In this document: in pieces, positions 1-11,080 of the stretch
Position numbering within the stretch: position 1 is the stretch's first letter
How the letters are laid out: each line of letters starts with the position of its first letter
NCBI RefSeq assembly: GCF_002994745.2
Contig: NC_037089.1
Coordinates: forward strand, 17,652,641-17,716,640
DNA: 64,000 nt
Direction of reading: 5' to 3'
Source of the DNA: Rosa chinensis
Taxonomy: Eukaryota > Streptophyta > Magnoliopsida > Rosales > Rosaceae
Position numbers and translations under genes: made by a program
Notes under the pieces: generated by a model
Databases searched by the model: none
What the model was told of the DNA's origin: nothing
The model's input: the letters and a program-made list of their open reading frames with translations, nothing else

Positions 1-3000
1 ATATATCTCTGAATTTAGATCCCCATATATATATGTAGTAACCACATCCATGAGCTGCATTTCCAGTCCTCCAGAAACTACCGAGCTAACTAAGTAGCGG
101 AACGTTATAACGTCCATTAAGGGAGAGTATGTCTCCTCATAGTCAATTCCAGGGCGTTGTGAGAAACCTTACGCCACAAGGCGAGCCTTGTACCTCAGGA
201 CTTCATTCTTCTCATTACGCTTTCTAACAAAAACTCATTTATGTCCTACAGGCTTTACACTTGGTGGGGTTAGCACTACCGGACCAAATACCTGTCTCTT
301 TGTCAGAGAATCTAATTCTGCCTGGATTGCTTCTTTCCATTTAGGCCAATCTGCTCTATATTGACATTTTACAACAGAGCATGGTTCGATATCATCATGC
401 TCTATGATTCCTTGAACAACAGTATATATCATCAATGTGTATGGAAGATCTTTCTATCAACTCATACGCACTCTCATAATCCTTTGAGATTTCTTTGTTC
501 TCTGGAATCATTTTAAACATCGGACCGTCCTCCAGTATTGATTCATGGACATAACTATAATCAGAGACAATCTCATGAGAGAGATTCTATACATTGATGA
601 TTGGTTTGTACCTTACTCGCCCTCTTCTTCCTTGGGTGAGTGTCAATCGAACCAAGTGGCCTCCCCCTCTTCCTTTGGGGAGCCACGACCTCAACCACAC
701 CTCCACTAAGTGTGGTTGCAGTGCCTCTATCTGCGGCACCATGCTCCTTGTTAGGGACTTTTAACCTTGCAGGCACATTTGCAGCTGGTATATGTGATCT
801 AGTCACTTTTGCGATATCAGTAAACGCATCAGGCATTGAATCTGCTACGTTCTGAAGATCGATTATTCTTTGCACTTCATTTTCACTTTGTGAAGTGCGG
901 GGATCAAAATTAGACAGAGTAGGGACAAACCACGACAATTCCTGTCGTTCCCTTGGAAAATCATGTTTCCTATCTCCCCCTAACGACGGGAAGACTGTCT
1001 CATCAAAGTGACAATCCGCAAATCTTGTGGTAAAAAGATTGCCTGTCAAAGTTTCCAAATAGCGGATAATTGTTGGGGATTCCCATCCAACATAAATACG
1101 TAATCATCTCTGAGGACTCATTTTGGTGCGCTGTGGGGGCGCAATAGGCACATATCCTGCGTAACCAAATATGCGTAAGTATGAAATGTCAGGCTCATAT
1201 CCAGTTACCAACTGGTACGCAGAAAATGGTTTGCTAGCAGTGGGTTTGAAACGAATAAGTAAAGCTGCGTGCAATATTGCATAACCCCAGGCAGATATAG
1301 GCAGGTTGGTGCGCATAATCAATGCCCTAGCCACCATCTGTAGCCTTTCGAAGGTGGCTTATGCAAGACCATTTTGTGTATGCACATGGGATACAGGATG
1401 CTCTACATCGATCCCGATAGACATGCAATAATCATCAAATGCTTTTGATCTCCCCCTAACGACGGGAAGACTATCTCATCAAAGTGACAATCCGCAAATC
1501 TTGTGGTAAAAAGATTGCCTGTCAAAGTTTCCAAATAGCGGATAATTGTTGGGGATTCCCATCCAACATAAATACGTAATCATCTCTGAGGACTCATTTT
1601 GGTGCGCTGTGGGGGCGCAATAGGCACATATCCTGCGTAACCAAATATGCGTAAGTATGAAATGTCAGGCTCATATCCAGTTACCAACTGGTACGCAGAA
1701 AATGGTTTGCTAGCAGTGGGTCTGAAACGAATAAGTAAAGCTGCGTGCAATATTGCATAACCCCAGGCAGATATAGGCAGGTTGGTGTGCATAATCAATG
1801 CCCTAGCCACCATCTGTAGCCTTTCGAAGGTGGCTTATGCGAGACCATTTTGTGTATGCACATGGGGTACAGGATGCTCTACATCGATCCCGATAGACAT
1901 GCAATAATCATCAAATGCTTTTGATCTCCCCCTAACGACGGGAAGACTATCTCATCAAAGTGACAATCCGCAAATCTTGTGGTAAAAAGATTGCCTGTCA
2001 AAGTTTCCAAATAGCGGATAATTGTTGGGGATTCCCATCCAACATAAATACGTAATCATCTCTGAGGACTCATTTTGGTGCGCTGTGGGGGCGCAACAGG
2101 CACATATCCTGCGTAACCAAATATGCGTAAGTATGAAATGTCAGGCTCATATCCAGTTACCAACTGGTACGCAGAAAATGGTTTGCTAGCAGTGGGTCTG
2201 AAACGAATAAGTAAAGCTGCGTGCAATATTGCATAACCCCAAGCAGATATAGGCAGGTTGGTGCGCATAACCAATGCCCTAGCCACCATCTGTAGCCTTT
2301 CGAAGCTGGCTTATGCGAGACCATTTTGTGTATGCACATGGGGTACAGGATGCTCTACATCGATCCCGATAGACATGCAATAATCATCAAATGCTTTTTA
2401 TGTAAACTCTCCAGCGTTATCAAGCTTTATAGACTTGATAGGGTGATCAGGGTGGTGAGCCCTTAAACGTATAGTCTGTGCTAGGAGTTTTGCAGCATTT
2501 CTTGTGGACACTAAAGCGACATGTGACCAGTGTGTCGAAGTATCCACCAGAACCATAAAGTACATAAAATGGTCCGCATTCTGGATGGATAGGTCCACAG
2601 ATATCTCCTTATATCTTTTGTAAGAATGGAATGTTTTGTTTTGTATCTTTAGCATAGGAATGTCTCTATCCTGTTTTTGCTGAAGGGCAGGCTTTGCAAA
2701 ACGAGTGATGTGCCTTTGAAATAGTCAATGAGGCATAATGGGAGGTAGGCAGTGTTTCTGGTACTTCAGAAGGCAATGACTATATTTGAGCAGTACTAGG
2801 ACCGACACCTTGCAGTGTGACGGATTTTTGTCCCATTTTATTTTTCACTCGAAAGAAGGGATGTCCATATGAGTTAGTTAAAATACGGATCATGATGTCA
2901 CGACCGGGGTGCCCTAGGCGGTCATGCCAAAGCCTTTATGAGTGTCCCACATTTCATTGTTGGTGACAGCATAGGATTCAATGATCCGAATCGTAGTGAG

Positions 3001-3200
3001 GTACAGTCCACTAGATTGACTCATTAGTGTCTCTAAAATGCATTTCCTTCCACATTCATTAGAGGGAATATAAAGGTATTCAGTTCCATTCTCACAATGT
3101 GTTTTTACATGATAATCGTTGGCACGAATATCTTTGAAACTTTAACAAGGTTCGATTAGCTCTTGGTGCATACAGAGCGTCTTTGACTTTAAATATATCT
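1..3200 (-). pseudogene. copia pol: pre-integrase, integrase, start of reverse transcriptase
   Basis: Reading down from 3200, a pre-integrase segment around 2880-2945 encodes a HDRLGHPGRD-like block. The integrase core (2655-2398) contains VDLSIQNADHF, LVDTSTHWSHV and ends DNAGEFT, giving the first two catalytic aspartate regions. The third catalytic region, QNGLAEA in relatives, lies in the triplicated block and has TAA for the glutamate codon in every copy. The integrase tail gives LVTGYEPDISYLRIFGYAGYVP and a linker (1058-573) with PRKKRASK. The frame at 435-1 carries WKEAIQAELDSL and, at the window edge, DVVTTYIYGDLNSEIY, the first blocks of copia RT. Frameshifts and stops separate these pieces. 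Confidence 0.85.
972..2399 (-). repeat. Tandem triplication of a 476 bp integrase segment
   Basis: Three head-to-tail copies lie at 972-1447, 1448-1923 and 1924-2399, each beginning ATCTCCCCCTAACGACGGG. They differ at only a handful of bases (for example CAATAGGC in copies 1 and 2, CAACAGGC in copy 3), so the event is recent. In the related element at 35.5-36.0 kb the segment is single and its ends are far apart, so the single state is ancestral. 476 is not a multiple of three, so each junction shifts the frame. Confidence 0.95.
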
Positions 3201-3529
3201 CATATTCGTTAGAGCATTTTTATTTTAGTAGAATGATAATCTTTTCATTCTAATAATTTTTATTTTTTTTTGTCTAGATGTATTGCTTTACATATTTATA
3301 GTACTATTTCGAACCATGTAAATATGTGTAGTAAATAAATTTGAATAAATTCAGTGCTTCAGAATAAAATTCAAAATTTATTAATAAGCCAACGATAATC
3401 AAATCAAGGTCTTGTTCTAATTCATCAAACCATTATTGAAATAAACTTTAAGACCAAGTAATAGTCTAATTAAAAATGAGGCATTATGCCTTCACAACTA
3501 TTTTTGGAAAATAAAGTAAATAAAGCAGA

Positions 3530-4579
3530 TCAGTCAAAATCTGGGGCATCGGTTGACTGAGCAAGTTCCTTGTTGCCATTAAAGTCTGCAATTGTGAGGT
3601 TGACATCTGGGTCATGGCCTCCTTCTTCCATATAGTTAGCCTCTTGTTCTTTAGACTCCCTATACCTCTTATAATTGGCTACTACTCTGTTGCTTGCTTT
3701 GCAGTTCTTGTACTAATGCCCAATGACTCCACACCTATAGCATGGTTCATTGCCAAATATATTCTGTTTGACTGAAGGGTTCTTAGGTGCCTTTTGCACC
3801 TTGTTTCCATGACCACTAGGGCTAGCACCACCATCTCTGCGCCATATATTGGGAGGGCCTCCACGGCCCATATCACGACCCCCACGTCCCTTGCCACGTG
3901 GGTAGGGATCAACACGTCCAACCCCCTTTGCATTGGGGTTCTTTCCACCTTCCACTTTGCCATAATTAGCCTCGGGAATTTTCTTTGTCCCAACAAGCCT
4001 GGCATTGTTGTTCAAAAGAACCTCATTATGCCTCTTAGCCACTTGCAGTAGGTTGATCAGCTTGTTGAAGGTTGTGATTCTTTTGTTATCATACTCCAGC
4101 CTATACTGGTTCGCTAGTATAATTGCTGAAGTAGGAAAAGTGGAAAGAGTCTTCTGGATCATATCATCTTCTGTGAGTTCCTTTCCACAGAAATTTAGAC
4201 GTATTTTTAGTCGCAACATATCCTTGTTGAAGTTCTTTACCCTTTTATAGTCAAGCAAGCGGATTTCATTCCACTGAACGGTCAGTTCTGGGAGCAAGGT
4301 GTCATGAATGTTCCCAAAACGTCCTTTAAGGGCATCCCACAGTTCTTTGGGTGTCTTCAACTGAAGGTATTCCCAGCGGAGGCTAGGATCAATATGTCGC
4401 CTCAGAAACATTAAGGCATTTGTTTTCACCTTGTCAGACGGTCCATTGTCTTTGGGGTCGGTAATGGTGGCAGTGTAGTCTCTTGCCACAAAGGCAGTTT
4501 CTACATCGGAAACCCAATGGTGGTACTCAAGTCTGTCTGAGTCCAAAATGTCAAATTCAGGTCGAGTTGGATCAGCCAT
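3530..4579 (-). pseudogene. copia gag, stop in zinc knuckle
   Basis: The frame starts MADPTRPEFDILDSD and runs 289 residues to an in-frame TAG at 3713-3715. The capsid-type fold has the plant copia gag features W-V-DVE, ALMFLRRHID and LWDALKGRFG. Near the C-terminus come a basic RGKGRGGRDMGRGG tract and the nucleic-acid-binding knuckle CYRCGVIGH, then the stop, then YKNC in the same frame. The stop falls where family members normally have tryptophan (TGG to TAG), so one base change breaks the CCHC box. The frame continues past it for about 60 acidic residues to around 3530. An upstream ATG at 4589-4591 would add four residues; the MADP start resembles relatives better. Confidence 0.85.
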
Positions 4580-4591
4580 CTGCATAAACAA

Positions 4592-4724
4592 GAGAGAAGA
4601 AATAAATTACGCAGTCATAAAGACATCCACGTGAATTATTTTCCAAACGTTGAATTAGATTCCAAGACCAAGATTCGTAATGGTCACATTTTTTAGATGT
4701 TATGTGAAAATACTTTATCACAGT

Positions 4725-4785
<61 letters not shown>

Positions 4786-6168
4786 GCGCATGAATTTTCA
4801 TTATCATGGCAAAACGCAATTTTTGTATATTGCATTCTAAAAATAAGCATAGCACATTTAAACATAGCATATATAAGAAATAAACTACATGGCATGCTCA
4901 AATTTCATAAATATACAACAAATTATATACTACACATAATCATAGCAAATTATATACTACACATAATAATAGCAAGAATATATCATGCATAAAATAAAAT
5001 GTAAACAATAGCATAATACAAAGCATGCGTAGACATAATTTATATAAATGTAAATAAAATAAAAACATGCTCAAAATTTCATAAATAATATATAACAAAA
5101 TATATATATATATATATATGGCATGCTCAAAAATAAAATATATAATCATGCTTAAAGATAATTAGATAAAGCATAAATGACAAAGCATACTTAAAATGAT
5201 TAATATAATCTAACTAAACATGCTCGAAAATTTTATAATAAAAGCATATATAATAAAATCTAAAGCATGCTTAAAAATAGAAAAGATAAATCAAATTCAC
5301 ATGCTTGGTTAAAAAAAATATAAAAAAATAAAGAAAACATACTTGATTTCAAGAAAATAAAACAATCCTAGCGCACGCGCGTGTTGATGCAGGCGTGCGT
5401 AGCGATGTTTTTGGTCTTGAGAAAAATTGAGCCACTTTCTCTTTCTTTGCAGCAGTGGGCTCTTTTTCTTTTTCATTTCCCTTTTTTCTGGGCCGCCAGG
5501 CCTTTTTTTTTTTTTTTTTTTGAATCGGGCAGGGTCACAGTTTTTTTTTTTTTTTCCCGCATCTTCTCCCTTCTGGTTCTCTCTTGAAGTGCAGGGGGGT
5601 CTGGCCAGCTGTGGGATGCGCGCTGGAGGCCGGTGGACTAGAGGCAGCGACTGCAAGGTGGGGCAGCGAGCTAATGGGCTAACGTCGATCTGGGATCGAA
5701 GTGATGCAGCCGGGTCTGGGATCTGCAGCAGGGCGTGGGGCTGCTGTCCGGAAGGAGGATCTGGCAGCTGGTCTGGACGAAGGCGCGGGGGCTCTGGGAT
5801 GTGCGCAACAGTGCGCTGGGATCTGCAGGGTGCTACTGGAGGCTAGGTGCTGCTGTGTGTGAGCAGTGGTAAAGTAGGTCTGGCCGGCTGGACGGTGAGT
5901 CGCCGTGATCAGGCGCGGGTAGGCAGATCAAATGGTTGGGTGCGGAGAGAAAATTGCTCTTGGCTGGGTGCTGAGAGCAATTGGCTAGGTGAGGCTGGTC
6001 TGTGGAAGGGCGCGGAGGCTGGGCTGTGTGCGCAGAGGGATGGCCTAGGGTGGAGGCTGCTACACGGAATTTTTTTTTTGTTTGGCGGCAGAAAAGAAGA
6101 AAAACTTTTTCTTCTTAGGGTTTTGGTTTTTTTTTTCTTGGCTATTGGCTCTGAGCGTACTGATAACG
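4592..6168 (-). other. Long untranslated leader of the copia element
   Basis: About 1.6 kb between LTR and gag shows no conserved protein. The LTR-proximal third (5590-6060) is G-rich on the plus strand with long T runs (5504-5521, 5541-5555). The gag-proximal part (4800-5340) is very AT-rich with repeated GCATGC-containing words (CATGCTCAAAATT, CATGCTTAAA) and an (AT)n run at 5101-5120. A (GT)28 microsatellite sits next to gag. Open frames here are low-complexity artefacts. The length is unusual for a small copia element and may reflect internal expansion. Confidence 0.55.
4727..4782. repeat. (GT)28 microsatellite
   Basis: An uninterrupted 56 bp GT run in the retrotransposon leader. Its length suggests it is likely polymorphic. 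Confidence 0.97.
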
Positions 6169-6363
6169 TGTTAAAATAAAATGACAATTGGAATTTGTCT
6201 ACTTATTTCATTTCATAATCCCTTTATATAGGGATAGAATTGCAACGGAAATATCGATTACATTAATGATACTAAATGCTGATTGAGCTGTGATTTGTAA
6301 TTGCTTGATTCCCTCTTCGTCTGTTTCTTTGATGACGGCACATAATGTGCTTTTACTTTAACA
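6169..6363 (-). repeat. 5' LTR of the copia element
   Basis: A 195 bp block starts TGTTAAAATAAAATG and ends CTTTTACTTTAACA on the plus strand, so both strands begin TGTTAAA. The primer-binding-type motif adjoins it at 6155-6168, and gag lies beyond the leader. The partner LTR is outside the window, so the outer boundary rests on TG...CA ends only. Confidence 0.65.
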
Positions 6364-6692
6364 AGTTGAAAGTTTCTCCTTTTGATTGTCTCATTTTTAT
6401 AGCCAAAATATAAGTGAAAATAAGTGATATTATAAAAAAATAAAAAAAGGTAATTTTACAAATTATCATTGAAAAATGAGTCACATGTTTGGCACGTGTC
6501 AGTTTTTAATGGAACATTAACGAAAGTTAGTGATAGGTACAATTTGAAATAAAATCAAAAAGTTTAGATACTAGTTGTGATCAAAATTGAAGTTCAGGTA
6601 CCATCGATAAGATAGAGGATAAATTCAAGTACTATTTGTGATAATTACCCAAATAAGAAATTCATTATATACACACACACACACACACACAT

Positions 6693-7091
6693 AGATCCTA
6701 TCCAGAGCGAGGCCTCTCTTTGAAATTTGAAGTGTGAGGTTAGAGCTTAAGGTCACTTTTCGGTCTCATATTCACATCTCGACCGCTCAGTTTTTAGGTA
6801 CTAATGTATAGATCATCTCTAAAAATTTTCAGCCAATTTGATGATATTTAACGTATCTAACTCACTTAAACCAATGGGCGAATTGAATCTGTCCACCTTG
6901 AACCGTACTAGGTTTAAGGCAGTTATCAATGCCTTAACGACCATCCATTTGGCTGAAATTTTCCATATATGATCTATATACTAGTACGTAAAAACTGAAC
7001 GGTCGAGATGTGGATATGAGACCGAAAAGTGACCATAAACTCCAACCTCACACGTTAATTTCAAAGTGAGGCCTCACTCTTGATAGGATCT
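6693..7091. mobile_element. Foldback/MITE-like element with long inverted repeats
   Basis: The left end AGATCCTATCCAGAGCGAGG is matched in reverse by the right end CTTGATAGGATCTG. Inverted similarity extends about 170 bp inward through AACTGAACGGTCGAGATGTGG. There is no coding capacity. It sits between an (AC)n and a (TA)n run, which hides any target duplication. A truncated relative lies at 58097-58456. Confidence 0.8.
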
Positions 7092-7678
7092 GTATATATA
7101 TATATATATATAGGCCGGTTCTGAAGAGGACGTCCGCACTTCGCTAAAGTACGAACGACGACGCAGGAGGGAGGTGTTGACAATTCTTTAAGTACATTGA
7201 TCTTGATCTATCCTCCTCTGGAGGGAGGTGTTGATCTAGGTGAATTATGGATTTTGACACCAGGCTCTTGACGACTCTATCGTCTCAAAGCTTTCAATTG
7301 AAAGAAATATGAGAGATGGGTTTCAATGGAAACTATAGTTTCTTACACAGTGAAGGAGGTAGAGCTGTAAAGGTGACGAAGATAGGAAAGACAAGAGATT
7401 ATGGATGATGTTTAAATTTTGTTAACAGTGACCTACTCAAATTGATTAATTATATGGTTACAATATTATTCCTACTTTTGTTTTACTAATATATATGAAT
7501 ATGCACCAATATAAGGAAAAGAAGAGCGACATCATCGTGAGCACCAAAAATTTGAGATAGATAAAGAATATTAACACATGGGTTACACAAAATTTTAATA
7601 TGGGCATATAAGACTCTTGATCCATTCATATGGTCATTTTTCAACTATTTGATAAAACATGATTAAAAATTAATTTAA

Positions 7679-8063
7679 GAATTAAATTCTGCTTACTACC
7701 TTGTACTTTTAAGGATTCATCAATTTAGTCCTTACACTTCTAATTTAATCAGAAAAGTCCTTGCATTCTCCAATTTCATCAAATCGATCCAATCCGTCAA
7801 TTTTCGTTGTTAAAATGCTGACGTGGGACCTTCTCACAAGGAAAATTTCTAAACTACCCATCGCTAGGTAGCCCACCGACGCGTTAGTGTTGTGAATGCA
7901 GATGGGTAGTTTGGAAATTTTTCCAGAAAATTGACGGAGTGATGACGGATTAGATCGATTTGATGAAATTGGAGAGTGCAAGAACTTTTCTGATGAAATT
8001 ACAAGTGCAAGGACTAAACTGATAAATTCTTTAAAGGACAGGGTAGTAAGCAGAATTTAGTCC
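7679..8063. mobile_element. Mutator-like MITE with 9-bp target duplication
   Basis: A 385 bp element with ends GAATTAAATTCTGCTTACTA and (reverse strand) GGACTAAATTCTGCTTACTA. Inverted repeats run about 120 bp and include AATTTCATCAAATCGATCC. The flanks are identical 9-mers TTAATTTAA (7670-7678 and 8064-8072), as for Mutator-type insertion. No transposase. The terminal sequence resembles that of the element at 42532-44153. Confidence 0.85.
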
Positions 8064-8517
8064 TTAATTTAAATACCTAAAATAGATCATTATCAAAATT
8101 TATCCTAGTTAGTGGTCTACAATTCTATTAATTGGTATGTACAAATTTGATATTAACTAGTTATTAAGAGCCTCAAGTAGTTTAGGATCAGTGAGCTTCA
8201 CCGGTTCACCTTTGGAAATTAAAATGTAGTTCATATTCCTAATCCTTTTTTGTTTATAAGGGTACTCGATCTGAAGTTCTCCATTCATCCATTACAAATA
8301 CCCCCTACACAAAATAATCCTCTCAAAGAGGAATACACGATCAAGATGAACAAAAACCATAGATCATGTCTTTAAGCCAGTGCTGAGAATACATAAAATA
8401 GAATTCAGGTAAATTGAGACTTGCAATTAAGGTAGTTTAAGACTTGAAAAAACATTAACGTTAACCCTATAGTAATGATATTCTTGAGATATGGCAACAT
8501 GCAAATCAGAAGTAAAA

Positions 8518-9622
8518 GTACTTTTATAAAAAAGCAATCAAGAAAGAGATCCGAGATTCTCGGTGCAACCTTGGTTTTCGAAACCTAGGTTTCGACTGGA
8601 GACGGCGTTCTTCCTTCAGGTAAGGCGGCGATCGTGGACGGTGGCGATGGAGGGAGGGATCTCTGTAACGATCGTGGGGGCGGCAAGGGATTTTTCTCCA
8701 ACTGTGGTGGTGGATTTCAGTCCAGGCAATGAGTGAAGAGGGCTACCCTCGCGGTTTTCTCATCTGGGCTACAGAGGAGGATTGGACGAATCGGAGTAGC
8801 GGTTTTGTCTCAAGATTGCAAGACTTTGAGTCAGTTTTGGTGCCGAAGATCGTTGCTTGGGCTACAGCTGCAGTCTGCCGGTGTGGCGGTAGTCGCAGCG
8901 GTGGTTTGGAGGCGGATTTAGCTGCTGGTTGAGGTTGCTAGAAGGCTTGCTTGGTTTGCGGCTTGAGGTCACCATGGCCAGGTTCGGTCCCGATCGGCCG
9001 CCGGAGGGATGGACGGCGGCAGCGACAGCGACAGCGACAACGGCGGTTTGGCTACTAGGGGCTAGGGTAGCTGTCTTGGCTGCTCGGGTATGGGCTTGGG
9101 CTTAAACCTGGAATAAGGGGTGCTTGGGCTTTTGGGCCTGGCTTGGAGTTCAAACTTGGGCTGGTTGCGTATGCTGCAGTGGACAAGAAGAGCAAGACCA
9201 ACCTGTTGCAGAGGTTATTGGCTCCTGAAGAGGCTGAGGACGGTGCTGGCTCCAACCCTAAGGGGAAAGAGCTAGCATTTTCTTAAGTCTCTCTGGCTAT
9301 TAGACATCTGGTTACAAGCCTTTTAAAGTTGGAGTAATCTCTATGGGTTATTATAAGATGTTTCTAGTTGTTATTTATACAACAATTGCGTGCTGGCAGA
9401 TTAGACTAGATGAATGATTTTTTCCTTAGAATAGTGAGGTTGTTCTTGCTTGGTTTAGACTTGCTTTCCAGCAAGCGTCCCTTTAGACTTTAATGAGTTT
9501 AATATTGGCTTAGATAGGTTTATTTGGTTTTTACCTAATTTCTGGTGTAAGTGCATGTTAGACTCTGGCCTGTTTTTATGGCTTTGATAACTAATAATAT
9601 CAAATCCTATTAAAAAAACAAA
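8518..9622 (+). mobile_element. Non-LTR retroposon with 15-bp target duplications
   Basis: The identical 15-mer AAATCAGAAGTAAAA flanks the insert at 8503-8517 and 9623-9637. The 1.1 kb body is GC-rich at first (8580-9250), then becomes an AT-rich 3' part ending in an A-rich tail after CAAATCCTATT. Long variable target duplications plus an A tail indicate LINE-type machinery. No reverse transcriptase reads in it; open frames at 8729-8932 are short and unrecognised. It may be a 5'-truncated LINE or a long SINE-like retroposon. The insert at 39636-40442 has the same layout. Confidence 0.8.
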
Positions 9623-9922
9623 AAATCAGAAGTAAAATACGTTAAGTGAACCAAGTCTATATCAAATTAAATTCCTAAGGATTTAGGGGCTTCTGCATGG
9701 GACCGATAGATACCGAAACCCTAAAATTGCAAAAGCGCCTATTAGTCCCATGTAGAAACCTTAGAAACACACTCCAAAGACAATGACGTATGTTGAAGAA
9801 ATTGGTACCCTAGGTTCCTATAGGAAAAACTCTGAAGTCCTCTTCTTTGTATTTACCGTAACAATTTACTAGTAAGATTGGTGATCTAAGAGTTATGACC
9901 TTGCCGAATTAATCCGAGACTA

Positions 9923-11080
9923 GAATTTGCTCCGTAAAAATAGGGGCATTCTAGGGTTTGGTAAAAACAGGTTGTTTCGTTGCTTGTCCGGCGGCGCCCC
10001 CACATTGACAGTGGCCTCTGGTCTTGTCGACGGGCGAAGGGTGCGGCTGGATAGGCGTGGTTGGATGGTGGTCCAGCGGTGGGGATTAAGGCAAGAAACT
10101 CTCCTTTATCTTATGACGGTGGCGATGGTGGCTTCTGGGTTCAAGTTTTGGTGGTCAACCGTAAGTGAGGCCCTAGGTGACTAGTTTGGGTTGCAGTGAT
10201 AGGGTCTAATCACACAGATGCTTGGTTTGTGGACGGCTGCTGCGCGACGGTGGGGGAAGCAAGGTTTGGTTTGTTCGTTAGAAGTGCATAGTTAAAGTAG
10301 GTCTGGAGGGGTTGGGTTTTGGTTGGGCCTCGACAGGTCACCAAGTTCTGGGTTGATTTTGGAAGGGGACATCAGTTTTGGAGGGGATTGGTAAAATGGT
10401 TGGTGAGTATATGGATTTGGCGTAATTTTTGGGTGATCTGGAATTGATGTCCAATGGGTATAAAGGGTTGGATTGTTGGTGGCTTGTTCGAGTTCAAGAC
10501 CTTTCCACGGGGTTGGAGGTGGAGGTTTGGTCTTTGGCCAAGGTGTGTTATTACTGGAGTCGAGCTTACCTGAGTTGTGCACCCTCACTCTTTTGCGGCT
10601 GAAACTGAGTTGCTGGAGCTGGCATAATGGAGAAGGGAAGTTGGTAGCTGCTGTCTATTTTGTCTTTTATTAGGTCTTCTATTTTTTGGTTTTGGTTAGG
10701 TCTAACGAGTCCTTTCTCTATTGAGGGAGGGTTTGGGTGTCTTGGTTTCGTGGTTGTGTCATTATTATGGTGTCAATTCCAGGGACCTAATTGTTTTAAT
10801 TTCGATGTTTTCTTGTTGTCAATATAATGGGGAGACGCCCCTACACATATACTGACAGTTTTGGTATGTGGTGTCGGAAGGGGATAGTTTCTTCTTGAGA
10901 TTGGCTGTAGAATGTATCGGGACTCCTGGAAACAGTTGTTGGTTACAGTTGAGCCTCTATCGGCTCTATCGGCTCATGGTATCTATAACTGGCCGCTGGT
11001 TCTACATTTGGGGTATGAGTAGGTCCTCTACTCTAGTGGAGTTTTTTCATTGCATTTCATTTGTGGATATTTTTTGAATA
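9923..11080 (+). other. GC-rich repeat remnant resembling the retroposon bodies
   Basis: Composition rises sharply at 9950-10650, with GGTGGCGATGGTGG-like words and the same texture as the retroposon at 8518-9622. It then fades into T-rich sequence. I found no target duplication and no recognisable protein; the short open frames (9927-10184, 10868-11077) look like chance. Probably an older retroposon copy. Confidence 0.35.

Larger units (their letters stand above)
1..6363 (-). mobile_element. Ty1/copia LTR retrotransposon, 3' part cut by window edge
   Basis: Read on the minus strand the order is 5' LTR (6363-6169), long leader, gag (4579-3713), pre-integrase and integrase (about 3000-970), then the start of reverse transcriptase running off the window at base 1. 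This integrase-before-RT order defines copia. The 3' LTR lies outside the window. Next to the LTR is an ACGTTATCAGTACG stretch, the primer-binding-type motif beside many plant copia LTRs. The element is dead: gag has a stop in the zinc knuckle, the integrase region is triplicated and out of frame, and pol has further breaks. It is related to the copia element at 33-39 kb; both share a nearly identical stretch beginning TCTCCCCCTAACGACGGG (972 and 35522). Confidence 0.9.
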
